From: Saprospiraceae bacterium
Lineage (GTDB): Bacteria > Bacteroidota > Bacteroidia > Chitinophagales > Saprospiraceae
Length of the DNA stretch: 64,000 nt
Assembly (NCBI GenBank): GCA_028285545.1
Contig: JANQPA010000003.1
Coordinates: forward strand, 42,044 to 106,043
Direction: 5' to 3'
Positions 34,663-44,149 of the stretch are shown piece after piece. Under the pieces are notes generated by a model. That model searched no databases. It worked only from the letters and a program-made list of their open reading frames with translations, and had not been told where the DNA came from. The position numbers were made by a program, and so were the translations under genes. The first letter of the stretch is position 1, and each line of letters opens with the position of its first letter.

Positions 34663-35052
34663 ATGATTAAAATATATGTAACCAGTGTTCCGGTAGATGA
34701 CCAGGACAAGGCCCTAAAATTTTACACCGAAAAACTAGGTTTTATCAAAAAAACAGATATTCCTATGGGAGAACACAAGTGGCTAACAGTGGTTTCTCCA
34801 AAAGAACAAAATGGTGTAGAGCTATTGCTTGAACCCCTTGGGTTTGAACCTGCAAAAGTGTATTACAAATCCCTTAAAGAAGCGGGTATCCCTAGTGCAA
34901 GCTTTATGGTAGACGATTTAAAAGCAGAGTACGAAAGGTTAAAAAGCCTTGGAGTACAATTTAATATGGAACCAAAGGAAATGGGTACTGTATTAATGAC
35001 GGTATTAGATGATACCTGTGGTAATAATGTTCAACTCATTCAAATGCTTTAA
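34663..35052 (+). CDS. VOC (glyoxalase/bleomycin-resistance fold) family protein
   Basis: A 129-residue cytoplasmic protein with two beta-alpha-beta-beta-beta modules. VPVDDQDKALKFYTEKLGFIKKTD is the usual opening of the fold and FMVDDLKAEYERLKSLGVQF is the matching segment of the second module; the C-terminus reads DDTCGNNVQLIQM. Members bind a metal or a small molecule and act as glyoxalase-like enzymes, dioxygenases or binding proteins. Specific activity cannot be told. It follows the short AraC gene. Confidence 0.88.
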   Translation: MIKIYVTSVPVDDQDKALKFYTEKLGFIKKTDIPMGEHKWLTVVSPKEQNGVELLLEPLGFEPAKVYYKSLKEAGIPSASFMVDDLKAEYERLKSLGVQFNMEPKEMGTVLMTVLDDTCGNNVQLIQML

Positions 35053-35609
35053 GGTCTTTTTGAAAAATAAATTCAATTTTCAAAAGAATAAATAAGGATT
35101 GATTACTATCACAAATAGGAGTTATTCCGAATTTTTGAAAAAAAGTAAACAACCTTAGATTAGTCAAAATATAGGGAAATATATTGAAGTAAGGCCGCTT
35201 GAGGCGGACGAAATAAGGTAGAAATAAGTTGTTTTTAGTATAGGGACAATAAATTTCTATCTTATTTCTACTTTATTTCGCACAGATGAGATCCCAAGGA
35301 TCTGTCAGAGCTTATTTCCCTAAAATTAGGCATGACTCATGTTTGTAGTGGTACATAATAATAATTAGCCTTACTATCCTCCCCAAAAGAATATTTACAT
35401 TATCAATTCCCTGGAAAAAGATATTCATTCCGGTATTGCTGAAGTTTCTCCAAAAATCCTTAATTTACCTACCTAATTCCTAGGCAACATTATTGCCAAC
35501 TCTCGCTCTTCATCCTTACCTGATGGCTTTCGACATATTATTGTTCAAAGCTATTTCACATTATTTATGCATTGCATTACAAAATAAATCACCTGAAATT
35601 ATTTTCATT
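35053..35609. other. intergenic region with hairpin repeat
   Basis: About 557 bp separate the VOC gene from the preferred start of the permease gene. The middle holds a modular hairpin repeat (35209-35341, listed separately). The last 120 bases continue the permease reading frame upstream of its likely start but lack family similarity. No other gene is supported. Confidence 0.45.
35209..35341. repeat. modular intergenic repeat, copy 1
   Basis: A 20-bp arm at 35209-35228 pairs, with one mismatch, with 35261-35280 (CTTATTTCTACTTTATTTCG). The module ATTTCTATCTTATTTC... at 35253-35276 and the module TATTTCCCTAAAATTAGGC... at 35313-35341 both recur at 47927-47950 and 47986-48014, where a different hairpin lies between them. 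So the flanks are conserved and the middle is exchanged. Confidence 0.6.
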
Positions 35610-38033
35610 ATGTTCAAAAATTACCTTAAAACAGCCTACCGCAGTTTATTAAAAAATAAAATCTATACGCTAATTAGTATCCTGGGACTTTCTGTAGGTA
35701 TTGTCTGCTGTCTGTTTATTGCCATGTATGTCCGCTTTGAATCCTCCTATGACAATTTCTTTGAAAATAGCGACCGAATATATAGAATTGCTTTGGAGCG
35801 AGTATATCCAGAGCGGGTTCGAAATTTTGCTTCTTCACCGGTTACCATTGCTCCTACCCTAATTGATAATTATCCGGAGGTAGAAGCTGCCACCAGGATG
35901 CATCGCTTGTTTTTTAATCCGGAAGTTCCCGTACAGGTTGGTGATCAGTCCTTTATTGAAACCAAATATTTCTTTGCCGATTCCTTATTTTTTGAAGTAT
36001 TCTCTTTTCAATTTTTGGAAGGGACTCCTGAAACAGCTCTGGATGCAGCTAATAAGGTTGTTCTAACCGACAAAACTGCAGCACGATATTTTGGGGATGA
36101 ACCAGCTTTTGGTAAAACCTTTAAAAATGGTGAAAATAATTATGTGGTTTCAGGAGTGATTAAGGATTTGCCAGAAAATTCTCATATGGATTTTGATTTG
36201 ATTGGCTCTATCCACGATCTTCCTTTTATTCAAAATGCCATAAATACAGATAGCTGGATAAATCCCTGGATTTATACCTATGTGAAGTTAAAAGAAGGAG
36301 TAGATCCAAAGGTGATGGATTCCAAATTTCCCAATATGGTTAGCCAGTATGGATCGGCTAATATTTCTTCCAGGCTTGGAAAAGATTACGCCTCCCTTGG
36401 TCATAGCTTTAATTATTTTTTACAACCGCTTACAAGCATTCATCTCCACTCAAAATTAGACATTGAAGTAAAACCAACAAGTAATGCTTCTTATTTATAT
36501 CTGTTGGTAGCCATTGCTGCCTTCATTTTAGTTTTGTCCAGCATCAATTTCATCAATTTGACCACTGCCCGTTCTTCAGAAAGAGCAAAAGAAGTTGGAG
36601 TAAGAAAAGTTATGGGTTCAACCAAACGATTATTGGTTCGACAATTCATTCTGGAGTCCATTATGGTTTGTTTTATCAGTTTTTTGGTGTCTATACTAAT
36701 CGCTTTAATTCTGATAAAACCCTTCAACCAATTAATTGGACAATCTCTTGTTTTAAGCCATTGGATATTTAGTTGGCGCTTGATATTGGTAGTAGCAACC
36801 ATAATTGTCTTGGGTATTCTTTCAGGTTTTTATCCCGCTCTTGTCATTTCAGCAGTTCCTCCCGCCATCGTATTAAAAGGCTCATATAAATCCAGCAGAA
36901 AGGGAATATTGCTGCGTAACGGTTTGATTGTTTTACAGTTTTTCATAACCATAACCATGATATCGGGCACCTTATTCGTGGCCAAACAAATGCAATACCT
37001 TGCGGATAAAGATCTCGGATTCAACAAGGATAAGGTCATTATCGTTCGGCAAGCTCAAGCCATCGGTCAGAACTTTGAAGCCTTTAAAGCTAAATTAGAG
37101 CAATTGGCAGATGTTGAAGCTGTTGGTGGAACCAATGCAATGCCTGGTGATTTTATGGGGAGTAACATTTTTCGCCCTCGACGCCCAGACATTTCTGATT
37201 TGAGAGCAAATGTTGCCACATACGACGATGATTTCATCTCAACTATGGATTTTAAAGTAGTAGAAGGCAGAGCCTTTGGTGAAGCCTATAATGATTCCTT
37301 AGCTGTTATCATTAACCAGGCAGCCGTTCAGGAGCTTGCTCTCGAAAATCCAATTGGGGAAATAATAAAAGGCACTGCAGGGGGCAATGCGGTGCCAGAT
37401 TTTAGAATAGTAGGAGTAGTTGAAGATTTCAGCTTCACTTCTCTACATACTGAAATATCCCCTCTTGTCATCTTTAAGGGCCCACAAAATTTTACGCCCG
37501 TCTCTATTGCCATCCGCTCAAGGACAGATCAGTTTTCTGCGATAAATGCCCAAATTGAATCCGCCTGGAATGAGTTCGTTCCCAATCAAAAAATACGCTT
37601 ATCCTTCCTTGACCAAGAATTGAATACCTTATACGAGGCTGATCAAACAACAGCCCAGGTCTTTCAGATTTTCACTTTTATTGCCATAATTATTGCCTTC
37701 ATCGGTTTGTTTAGTCTGGCTACATACGTGCTTCAATTGAGAACTAAGGAAATATGTGTACGCAAAATATTGGGAGCCTCCTTTGGTAGTATCTTCATAT
37801 TATTATCAAAGAATTTCTTTCAATTGGTGCTTTTAGCATTGGCTCTGTCTATTCCTTTGAGTTATTTTGTTACGACAAGATGGCTAGAGCGTTTTGCTTA
37901 TCATATACAGTTGGATGGGTGGACCTATGCATTATCCGGTGGTATTGCCTTATTGCTTGTTTTGCTGGCCATTGGTTATCAGGCCATCAAAATTTCAGTG
38001 GTAAATCCTGCAAAATCATTGAGAAATGAATAA
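35610..38033 (+). CDS. FtsX/MacB-type ABC transporter permease
   Basis: The ATG at 35610 (MFKNYLKTAYRSLLKNKIY) is the usual start for this family, giving 807 residues. It has an N-terminal helix followed by a MacB-like periplasmic domain, an FtsX domain of three helices (about 285-400, with ERAKEVGVRKVMGSTKRLLV), a second anchor and periplasmic domain (about 430-680), and a second FtsX domain (TKEICVRKILGASFGSIF) at the end. Bacteroidota encode many such duplicated permeases, thought to move or extract lipids, peptides or antibiotics with a separate ATPase. No ATPase gene is present here. It is followed by a terminator. Confidence 0.9.
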   Translation: MFKNYLKTAYRSLLKNKIYTLISILGLSVGIVCCLFIAMYVRFESSYDNFFENSDRIYRIALERVYPERVRNFASSPVTIAPTLIDNYPEVEAATRMHRLFFNPEVPVQVGDQSFIETKYFFADSLFFEVFSFQFLEGTPETALDAANKVVLTDKTAARYFGDEPAFGKTFKNGENNYVVSGVIKDLPENSHMDFDLIGSIHDLPFIQNAINTDSWINPWIYTYVKLKEGVDPKVMDSKFPNMVSQYGSANISSRLGKDYASLGHSFNYFLQPLTSIHLHSKLDIEVKPTSNASYLYLLVAIAAFILVLSSINFINLTTARSSERAKEVGVRKVMGSTKRLLVRQFILESIMVCFISFLVSILIALILIKPFNQLIGQSLVLSHWIFSWRLILVVATIIVLGILSGFYPALVISAVPPAIVLKGSYKSSRKGILLRNGLIVLQFFITITMISGTLFVAKQMQYLADKDLGFNKDKVIIVRQAQAIGQNFEAFKAKLEQLADVEAVGGTNAMPGDFMGSNIFRPRRPDISDLRANVATYDDDFISTMDFKVVEGRAFGEAYNDSLAVIINQAAVQELALENPIGEIIKGTAGGNAVPDFRIVGVVEDFSFTSLHTEISPLVIFKGPQNFTPVSIAIRSRTDQFSAINAQIESAWNEFVPNQKIRLSFLDQELNTLYEADQTTAQVFQIFTFIAIIIAFIGLFSLATYVLQLRTKEICVRKILGASFGSIFILLSKNFFQLVLLALALSIPLSYFVTTRWLERFAYHIQLDGWTYALSGGIALLLVLLAIGYQAIKISVVNPAKSLRNE

Positions 38034-38051
38034 ATGCGCACTTTTTTGACT

Positions 38052-38091
38052 AATATATCTTCTGCGGGCAGAGTTCCGCAGAAGATATATT
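38052..38091 (+). terminator. terminator after the permease gene
   Basis: A perfect 16-bp stem (38052-38067 with 38076-38091) and an 8-base loop, followed by TTGTAA, 18 bp past the permease stop codon. Confidence 0.75.
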
Positions 38092-38220
38092 TTGTAAATA
38101 GGCGGACAAAGTCTTTCCAATAGCATGAACATGCGATACTCCTGAAATTAAGTCTGGCCTACCTTTGACTAATATTCAATATCAGAAATCACCTTTTTCA
38201 GATGTAAAAATACTTAGTCA

Positions 38221-39426
38221 ATGAGGAAAACACTTACTTGTCAAAACACCCCTTTTTGCCGCTACAGCAATAGAATCAAAATTTGCATTTTTTTAAGCCT
38301 TTGCCTTTTAGGGGGCTCTTCTCTTTTACTAGGACAACCTGATTTTTTTGTAGCCAATCGAGATGGACATAACATTTTACAATACACCATGGACGGCGTA
38401 TTTGTAAGAGCATTTGTCAAAGCCCGTTCCGGCGGATTGAATTCTCCTCAGGAAATACTCTTTCATCCTGTAGATGGTTCCATGCTGGTCACAGGATTCA
38501 ATAATTCCAACATCAAAAGATATGATGGTCAAACTGGAGATTATTTAGGTAATTTTTCTTCTGGGTATAACCTCAGCAGACCCACCAAAATGATTATTGG
38601 AAAGGATAGTTTAATCTATGTTACCCAGTGGGGAAGTTCCCAAAACAAGATTGTGAGATTTGACTTTGATGGCAATTTTGTGGACGAATGGTCTAACATC
38701 AATGTGCCTGAAGGATGTGGAATGGCCTGGGACAAAGAAGGCAATTTGCTGGTGACCACCTGGAGTAATGGTCAAAATACAGGAACCGCAGGTTTTGTCA
38801 GAAAATTTGATCCACAAGGTAATAACCTGGGAGTGCTCATTAATACTACCACCTTGCAAGGCCCAGTAGGTCTTTGGGTAGCTGAAAATGAAGACATTTA
38901 TGTCATCGATTGGACGGCTGGAGCTGTAAAAATCTATACTAAAGATGGGCAATTCATCAGGAATTTCATTTCGGGAATGACCCGTGCAGAAGGTAATGCC
39001 TTGGGGCCCGATGGAAAATACTATATCTGTGACTGGCAGCTGAATAGAGTCAATAGGTATAATGCAGATGGTAGTTTTGACAGAACCCTGGTCAATCAAG
39101 GGCTTAATGTCCCCAATGGACTTGCATTTAGTCCAATGGTAGTGGTAAGTGCTGATGAGGAAGTTATTGAACAGCTAAGCAAACCCTCTATATTTCCCAA
39201 TCCAGGCACTGATGAAGTGCGGCTAAACTTTACCGTACGCAATGGTGGTTTGACGATCCTTCAAGTTTTCGATATTCTAGGAAGGCCTATCCTAAGAAAA
39301 TCAATACAGAGCCACTCAGGAGACAATACTCTCCCTATTGATGTTAGTGCTTTTAATCGAGGCTTATTCTATTACACCTTATCCCAAGGGAATACTGTTA
39401 AACAAAGTAGCTTTTCCCTATTTTAA
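38221..39426 (+). CDS. secreted NHL-type beta-propeller with T9SS sorting domain
   Basis: A 401-residue exported protein. After a signal segment (about 18-40) come repeated propeller blades of the NHL/SMP-30 kind: DFFVANRDGHNILQYTMDG, MLVTGFNNSNIKRYDGQ, IYVTQWGSSQNKIVRFDFDG, YVIDWTAGAVKIYTKDGQ and YICDWQLNRVNRYNADG. The last 75 residues form a T9SS type A sorting domain (PSIFPNPGTDEVRLNF, FDILGRPILRK, GLFYYTLSQG). It is therefore a surface or secreted binding or lactonase-like protein. The metallo-beta-lactamase-fold lipoprotein gene starts 9 bp later, so the two are one operon. Confidence 0.86.
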   Translation: MRKTLTCQNTPFCRYSNRIKICIFLSLCLLGGSSLLLGQPDFFVANRDGHNILQYTMDGVFVRAFVKARSGGLNSPQEILFHPVDGSMLVTGFNNSNIKRYDGQTGDYLGNFSSGYNLSRPTKMIIGKDSLIYVTQWGSSQNKIVRFDFDGNFVDEWSNINVPEGCGMAWDKEGNLLVTTWSNGQNTGTAGFVRKFDPQGNNLGVLINTTTLQGPVGLWVAENEDIYVIDWTAGAVKIYTKDGQFIRNFISGMTRAEGNALGPDGKYYICDWQLNRVNRYNADGSFDRTLVNQGLNVPNGLAFSPMVVVSADEEVIEQLSKPSIFPNPGTDEVRLNFTVRNGGLTILQVFDILGRPILRKSIQSHSGDNTLPIDVSAFNRGLFYYTLSQGNTVKQSSFSLF

Positions 39427-39435
39427 AAAATTATT

Positions 39436-40665
39436 ATGAAAAGATCTCACCCACTAAAATGCTTATTATTGGTTCTTATTTCCTTTTCTTTCATGCTTCA
39501 AAATTGTAGCAAAAAAGAGGAAGGAGGGATGGAAATGAACAACCCTACCCGACTAGCCACGGTTCTTGGCTTGTCAGTTCTGGATATTGGTAATGCTGGA
39601 AACGGTTCTGACGTCCAAGTGTCTTTTTCAAAAATAAGCAATGAAACTAATGTCAGCGAGTACCGAATTTTTATAGTGAAAAGCAGTGAGAGTGGCACTT
39701 TTAACCTGGAGAAAGCTGTGGACATTGCTCCAGGTAATTTCATAGGGGTGCCCAAAACTGGGGCTAATTTTTCCATGTCGCTTTCTGATCAGGCAAAAAC
39801 TGTTGATGGAGAACTTATCGCTAATGCAGTTGCCTATAGAGTGTATGTCATGACCGTCTCAAATGACCTGACACAATTTTTAAATGCTTTAAGCGGTGCC
39901 AGTAGTGAATTTACGTTGGTGGACACCGATAAAAATGTGAAGGTCACTTACATCGCCAATGATGGCATTTTAATTGAATATCAAGACAAAAAAGTAGCCA
40001 TTGATGCCATAAATGTAGTGGATAACCTAAATGGATGGATTAGTCCCTCCTCCACAGTAATGTCCGCTTTGCAAAATGGAATACCGCCATACGACAACAT
40101 AGATGTTATTATGGTAACCCATGGACATGGAGATCATTATGCTACCAGTGCCATACAAAGTTATTTATCCAGAAATTCTAATACCAAATTGATCGTTCCA
40201 AACGGTCTTAGGTCTTCCTTTGGTTCTAATTCCAACAGAATCCCCAACTTTTCAATCAATAAATTTGAGCAAGTAGAGCTGGTTTTGAATGATATTACCA
40301 TTGATGTCTTGCAAGTAGAACACTTTAATCAGTTTGGCAATAATTTCGCCGACGTTGAAAGTTATACCTACATCGTTCATATGGGGGGTAAAAAATTCAT
40401 GCATGCCGGTGATATCGACTATACCGATTCACAGCTTGATAAATTCAATTTATTACAAGATAGCGTAACTGTGGCCTTCATCCCCACTTTTGGGGATTTG
40501 GTAAGCCCTCGGAATCGAGACGCTTTAATAGACAATGTGAACCCAAAAAACATTGTTGGTTTACACTTCTTAAGAAATAGTTTATCCACTTCCTTAAGTC
40601 AATTAAATAGTATTTATCCCGAGGCAGATGCCTTCACGGAACCATTAGAAATCAGGGTATATTAA
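39436..40665 (+). CDS. metallo-beta-lactamase-fold lipoprotein
   Basis: A 409-residue protein with a lipoprotein signal peptide; the lipobox region is FMLQNCSKKEE with the Cys about residue 25. Residues about 35-165 form a beta-rich domain of the fibronectin-like kind. Residues about 170-409 are a metallo-hydrolase domain of the UlaG-like group: GILIEYQDKKVAIDA, then T-H229-G-H231-G-D233-H234-Y, MHAGDID with a metal-bridging Asp, and GLHF near the end with the last His. It should be an outer- or inner-membrane-anchored hydrolase. It is co-transcribed with the T9SS propeller protein. Substrate unknown. Confidence 0.83.
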   Translation: MKRSHPLKCLLLVLISFSFMLQNCSKKEEGGMEMNNPTRLATVLGLSVLDIGNAGNGSDVQVSFSKISNETNVSEYRIFIVKSSESGTFNLEKAVDIAPGNFIGVPKTGANFSMSLSDQAKTVDGELIANAVAYRVYVMTVSNDLTQFLNALSGASSEFTLVDTDKNVKVTYIANDGILIEYQDKKVAIDAINVVDNLNGWISPSSTVMSALQNGIPPYDNIDVIMVTHGHGDHYATSAIQSYLSRNSNTKLIVPNGLRSSFGSNSNRIPNFSINKFEQVELVLNDITIDVLQVEHFNQFGNNFADVESYTYIVHMGGKKFMHAGDIDYTDSQLDKFNLLQDSVTVAFIPTFGDLVSPRNRDALIDNVNPKNIVGLHFLRNSLSTSLSQLNSIYPEADAFTEPLEIRVY

Positions 40666-40713
40666 GCACCACATCTAGTGGTAATTACAGATTTTTTTTA
40701 CTAATGTTTGATG

Positions 40714-40737
40714 AAGCCAGGTAGTTTTTCCTGGCTT
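40714..40737 (+). terminator. intrinsic terminator
   Basis: AAGCCAGG (40714-40721) and CCTGGCTT (40730-40737) form a perfect 8-bp stem with an 8-base loop, followed by a T-rich tail (TATTTTATT). It ends the propeller/lipoprotein operon. Confidence 0.85.
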
Positions 40738-40867
40738 TATTTTATTCTACAACTACCTTCCCTTTGGAAATCACCATTTTTAGTTTTCTAAGACAGGATA
40801 AATCAATATTTGTACCAGATTAACTCTAGTCATTGAATAATAAGCAGAATAAAAAATCATTGATTTC

Positions 40868-40915
40868 TTTTACAATTTATATACTAATACTTATATTTGT
40901 TTTACAAATTATATA
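40868..40915 (+). promoter_or_regulatory. PadR promoter with direct repeats
   Basis: TATATTTG at 40892-40899 is an exact -7 element. It is flanked by direct repeats TTTTACAAWTTATATA at 40868-40883 and 40900-40915, 32 bp apart with one mismatch. The second copy overlaps ATTTGTTTTACAAAT, a 6-bp inverted repeat with a 3-base centre. The start codon follows 4 bases later. The layout suits autorepression by PadR. Confidence 0.5.
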
Positions 40916-40918
40916 GAA

Positions 40919-41248
40919 ATGAAAAAAAATTACCTTGGAGAATTTGAAGAATTGGTCCTGACTATGGTGGCCATACTTGGTGATCAAGGTTATGGAAATG
41001 CCATCGTGGATACCATTAAAGAGCAGCTTGATCGAAAGGTTAATTTAAGTGCGGTGCACATAACTCTTTATCGATTAGAAGACAAAGGCCTGCTTAAATC
41101 TGAGATGAGGGGGGCCACCGCTACTCGCGGAGGAAGGCGAAAACGCTATTTCCAAATTACCGACACAGGGAAAAGCCTCTTAATCGATTTACAAGAGCAA
41201 CGCCAAAAGCTTTGGAAATTGCTTCCAAATCTAAAATTCTCCTTCTAA
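40919..41248 (+). CDS. PadR-family transcriptional regulator
   Basis: A 109-residue winged-helix repressor. LGEFEELVLTMVAILGDQGYGNAI, VNLSAVHITLYRLEDKGLLKS and GGRRKRYFQITDTGK are the standard PadR blocks (helix-turn-helix, then the wing). These proteins respond to toxic compounds or lipids and often control the transporter encoded next to them. Its TAA stop overlaps the ATG of the permease gene by one base (TAATG), so the two are translationally coupled. Probable autorepressor; see the repeats just upstream. Confidence 0.92.
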   Translation: MKKNYLGEFEELVLTMVAILGDQGYGNAIVDTIKEQLDRKVNLSAVHITLYRLEDKGLLKSEMRGATATRGGRRKRYFQITDTGKSLLIDLQEQRQKLWKLLPNLKFSF

Positions 41249-43899
41249 TGCAGCCCCCTAAATGGTCCATAGCATTTCTGAATTGGTTTTGCCCGAAAGA
41301 ACTCAAAGAAGGCATCCTTGGAGATCTATTGGAACAATTTCATGAGGATCAAATGTCTTTTGGCATTAAGCCTGCCCGGCGGAAATTTGTATGGAATGTC
41401 TTTCGATTATTCCATCCTTACCTTCTTTTAAGAAATCACCTAACTGTAAAAATTATATATATGGGAATGTTAAAAAGTCATTTAATAGTAGCCATTAGAA
41501 GCATGATGAAATACAAGTTTTACTCTTTCATCAATTTACTGGGGCTATCCTTAGCCATTGCTTTTATCTTTTTGGCTTATTTATTTATTCAGAACGAATT
41601 GTCCTACGACCAATTCCATAGCAAAAAAGCATCCATCTACCGGGTTTATCACGATATTATTAATACCGAAACCAACCAATCAGAAGGCAAAAGTGCGGTC
41701 ACAGCTATTCCACTTGGAAGAGACCTGGCCGATCAGTTACCAGGCATTGTTGAATTTAGCCGATATGCCAGTGGCACTTTTACCGTAAAAAAAGAAGAGA
41801 TTCCCTACCGGGAGGTAGTACATTTTGTAGATCCGGGCTTTCTGAAGATGTTTGATTTTCCCATGTTAAAAGGAGACCCAAATACAGCTTTGGATTTACC
41901 AACTTCCGTCATAATTTCCGAAGACATGTCTGATAAATACTTCGGCCATGATAATCCGCTTGGAAAATCTTTAAATTTAAGTATCAACGACACAATCCTC
42001 CTTCTCAATGTTAGTGGAGTTATCGACCCCCAGAAAAATAGATCCAGTATCCCCTTTGATTTTTTAGTCCACTTAGAACAATTTCAATCGGCTGTTTCTG
42101 AACTAGCCTTTAATTCCTATAATTTTGGAATTTTAGAAAACTATATCCAAATCGACCAAAAAACTACCAAAGAAGCTATTGAGCCTCTGCTAACTAAAGC
42201 CATTGAAAATAAGAGCAATTCCCGGCAAACCAACAAAGTAGAATATGGTTTACAGGCATTAAGCACCCTTCATATGGAAGATCAAATTATTGGCAACGCC
42301 TTGTATACCAGTCCACAAAAGCTTTATATAATGCTGGCTATCAGCATTTTAGTATTAATTATTGCGGGAATCAATTTCATTACCCTTTCCACAAGTCATG
42401 TTTTAAATAGGTTAAAAGAGGTAGGCGTTCGAAAAACCTTGGGAGCCCGCCGTGGCCAGTTGAAACGTCAATTTGTAATGGAATCCTTTTTAGTGACTAT
42501 TTTCTCCGGATTGATTGGAATTGCTTTTGCCCGTCTTATGCTTCCTACATTTTCTGAAATAATAAATAGTGAAATTGGATTTAATCCAGGTGTCAAAGGG
42601 ATGGGACTAATGGTTTTACTAACCCTGATAATTGCCTGGCTGAATGGCTGGCTACAATCCATGGTTTTAGTCCGGTTTAATACAACAGAGGCTTTAAAGG
42701 GAAATATGGTTTTACCTCGTCGCAACCGTTGGTTTAACGAGGGCTTGGTAGTCATTCAATTTGCCTTGTCTATCATCCTGATTATTGGAGCTGTCAATAT
42801 CCGGGCACAAATGCAATATCTTCAGCATAAAGATTTGGGCTATGATAAAGAACGCCTTTTAGAAATAACTATGGGTGGGGTCAATGACTTAAATGAGGCT
42901 CAGCAATTGGTTGATCGCTTTCATACCTTGGCCACTCAGGATAGTCGCATCCTGGAGATTTCAGCAAGTATGAACAATTCCAGTGATCCCTGGACCAGTC
43001 TTGTTTTTGATCAGGACGACGGGAGTAAAGAAACCCTTTTTTACAATCAGATTAATGATAATTACCTGCAAACCATGGAGATTGAGTTATTGGAAGGAAG
43101 TGATTTTCGAGTTGATGCTCAAAATTTAAGCAATGCTATTTTGGTCAATGAATCTTTGGTTAAGCACTTCGGTTGGGAAAGTCCCTTCGAACAGCAAATT
43201 CCCGGGAGTAATTTCACAGGAAGCCATCAGATCATAGGAGTAGTCAAAGATTTTCATTTTAACTCTTTACATGAGCAGATTAAACCCCTAATCCTGACAC
43301 AAAATTTTGATGCTATCGGCTCTGGAGTGACCGGACTTTCGACCCATGTCTGGCCGGCCAATCTATACAATATTGTAGTCCGAATCGGCCCCGGTGAAAT
43401 ACAGCCCATTTTGGATCATTTAGAGTCCACCTGGAAAAAAATAAATCCTGGTGAATCTTTCACCTTTAATTTTGTGGATGAAGTATTGGATGCGAAATAT
43501 GCAGAAGAAAAACGATGGGGGAAAACAACTGATTGGGCTTCTATTTTTGCCATTATTATAGCCTGGCTGGGGTTGGTGGGGATGATGCGTCTGACCATCC
43601 AGAAAAGAACCAAAGAAGTAGGAATCCGCAAAGTTTTGGGGGCTTCAACCGGAGGAGTGATCCAACTATTATCACGAAGATTTTTATTATTGGTTTTATT
43701 AGGTAGTTTAATTGCCTGGCCTGTTTCATGGATTTTGATGAAAAACTGGCTAGAGTCCTTTAGTTATCGAATTGATTTAAATCCATTGCTCTTTTTGATG
43801 ATTGGAATAGCTGTTTTGCTTGCTGTATTAGCCTCTATTAGTTTGCAATCTTTAAGATTGGCTTCTTCTAATCCGATTAAAGCACTTCGGTTTGAGTAG
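41248..43899 (+). CDS. PadR-linked FtsX-type ABC transporter permease
   Basis: The start is the ATG at 41248, coupled to the PadR stop, giving 883 residues; an upstream in-frame TTG at 41212 would overlap PadR. Residues 1-65 form a short cytoplasmic prefix domain (PKWSIAFLNWFCPKELKEGI, LGDLLEQFHED) found on permeases paired with PadR regulators in this phylum. The rest is the duplicated MacB/FtsX layout: helix, periplasmic domain, FtsX (LKEVGVRKTLGARRGQLKR), second helix and periplasmic domain, and FtsX (TKEVGIRKVLGASTGGVI). The ATPase must come from elsewhere. Its export substrate is unknown but is probably the signal sensed by PadR. Confidence 0.9.
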   Translation: MQPPKWSIAFLNWFCPKELKEGILGDLLEQFHEDQMSFGIKPARRKFVWNVFRLFHPYLLLRNHLTVKIIYMGMLKSHLIVAIRSMMKYKFYSFINLLGLSLAIAFIFLAYLFIQNELSYDQFHSKKASIYRVYHDIINTETNQSEGKSAVTAIPLGRDLADQLPGIVEFSRYASGTFTVKKEEIPYREVVHFVDPGFLKMFDFPMLKGDPNTALDLPTSVIISEDMSDKYFGHDNPLGKSLNLSINDTILLLNVSGVIDPQKNRSSIPFDFLVHLEQFQSAVSELAFNSYNFGILENYIQIDQKTTKEAIEPLLTKAIENKSNSRQTNKVEYGLQALSTLHMEDQIIGNALYTSPQKLYIMLAISILVLIIAGINFITLSTSHVLNRLKEVGVRKTLGARRGQLKRQFVMESFLVTIFSGLIGIAFARLMLPTFSEIINSEIGFNPGVKGMGLMVLLTLIIAWLNGWLQSMVLVRFNTTEALKGNMVLPRRNRWFNEGLVVIQFALSIILIIGAVNIRAQMQYLQHKDLGYDKERLLEITMGGVNDLNEAQQLVDRFHTLATQDSRILEISASMNNSSDPWTSLVFDQDDGSKETLFYNQINDNYLQTMEIELLEGSDFRVDAQNLSNAILVNESLVKHFGWESPFEQQIPGSNFTGSHQIIGVVKDFHFNSLHEQIKPLILTQNFDAIGSGVTGLSTHVWPANLYNIVVRIGPGEIQPILDHLESTWKKINPGESFTFNFVDEVLDAKYAEEKRWGKTTDWASIFAIIIAWLGLVGMMRLTIQKRTKEVGIRKVLGASTGGVIQLLSRRFLLLVLLGSLIAWPVSWILMKNWLESFSYRIDLNPLLFLMIGIAVLLAVLASISLQSLRLASSNPIKALRFE

Positions 43900-43913
43900 T
43901 AGATTTTCTTTTT

Positions 43914-43956
43914 AGACACAGACTTTCACAGACTTGTACTGTTTTAGTCTGTGTCT
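43914..43956 (+). terminator. terminator-like hairpin
   Basis: AGACACAGACT (43914-43924) and AGTCTGTGTCT (43946-43956) form a perfect 11-bp stem with a 21-base loop, 14 bp past the permease stop. It resembles the AGACACAGACT-type simple repeats common between Bacteroidota genes. Confidence 0.6.
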
Positions 43957-44149
43957 GATAATCTTTTCTTTCAATTTCAATTCTCCCATCTCTTACCAGA
44001 GATTTCCCAATCTAAAGTCGAAAAAGTACAAATGCTTCTAAACAAACATTTGCCTTACCCTGGAATTTCCATGATTCTTGCTAAAACTCTTTCTTTCGGC
44101 CTTTAAGTATTTTAACAATAATTGAGGATTCGTTTTCCAAAAACAAAGC

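Noticed and set aside
35493..35609. N-terminal extension of the FtsX-type permease
   Set aside because: The family begins at the MFKNYLKTAYRSLLKNK segment; the upstream 39 residues have no similarity to it and follow a repeat-rich gap.
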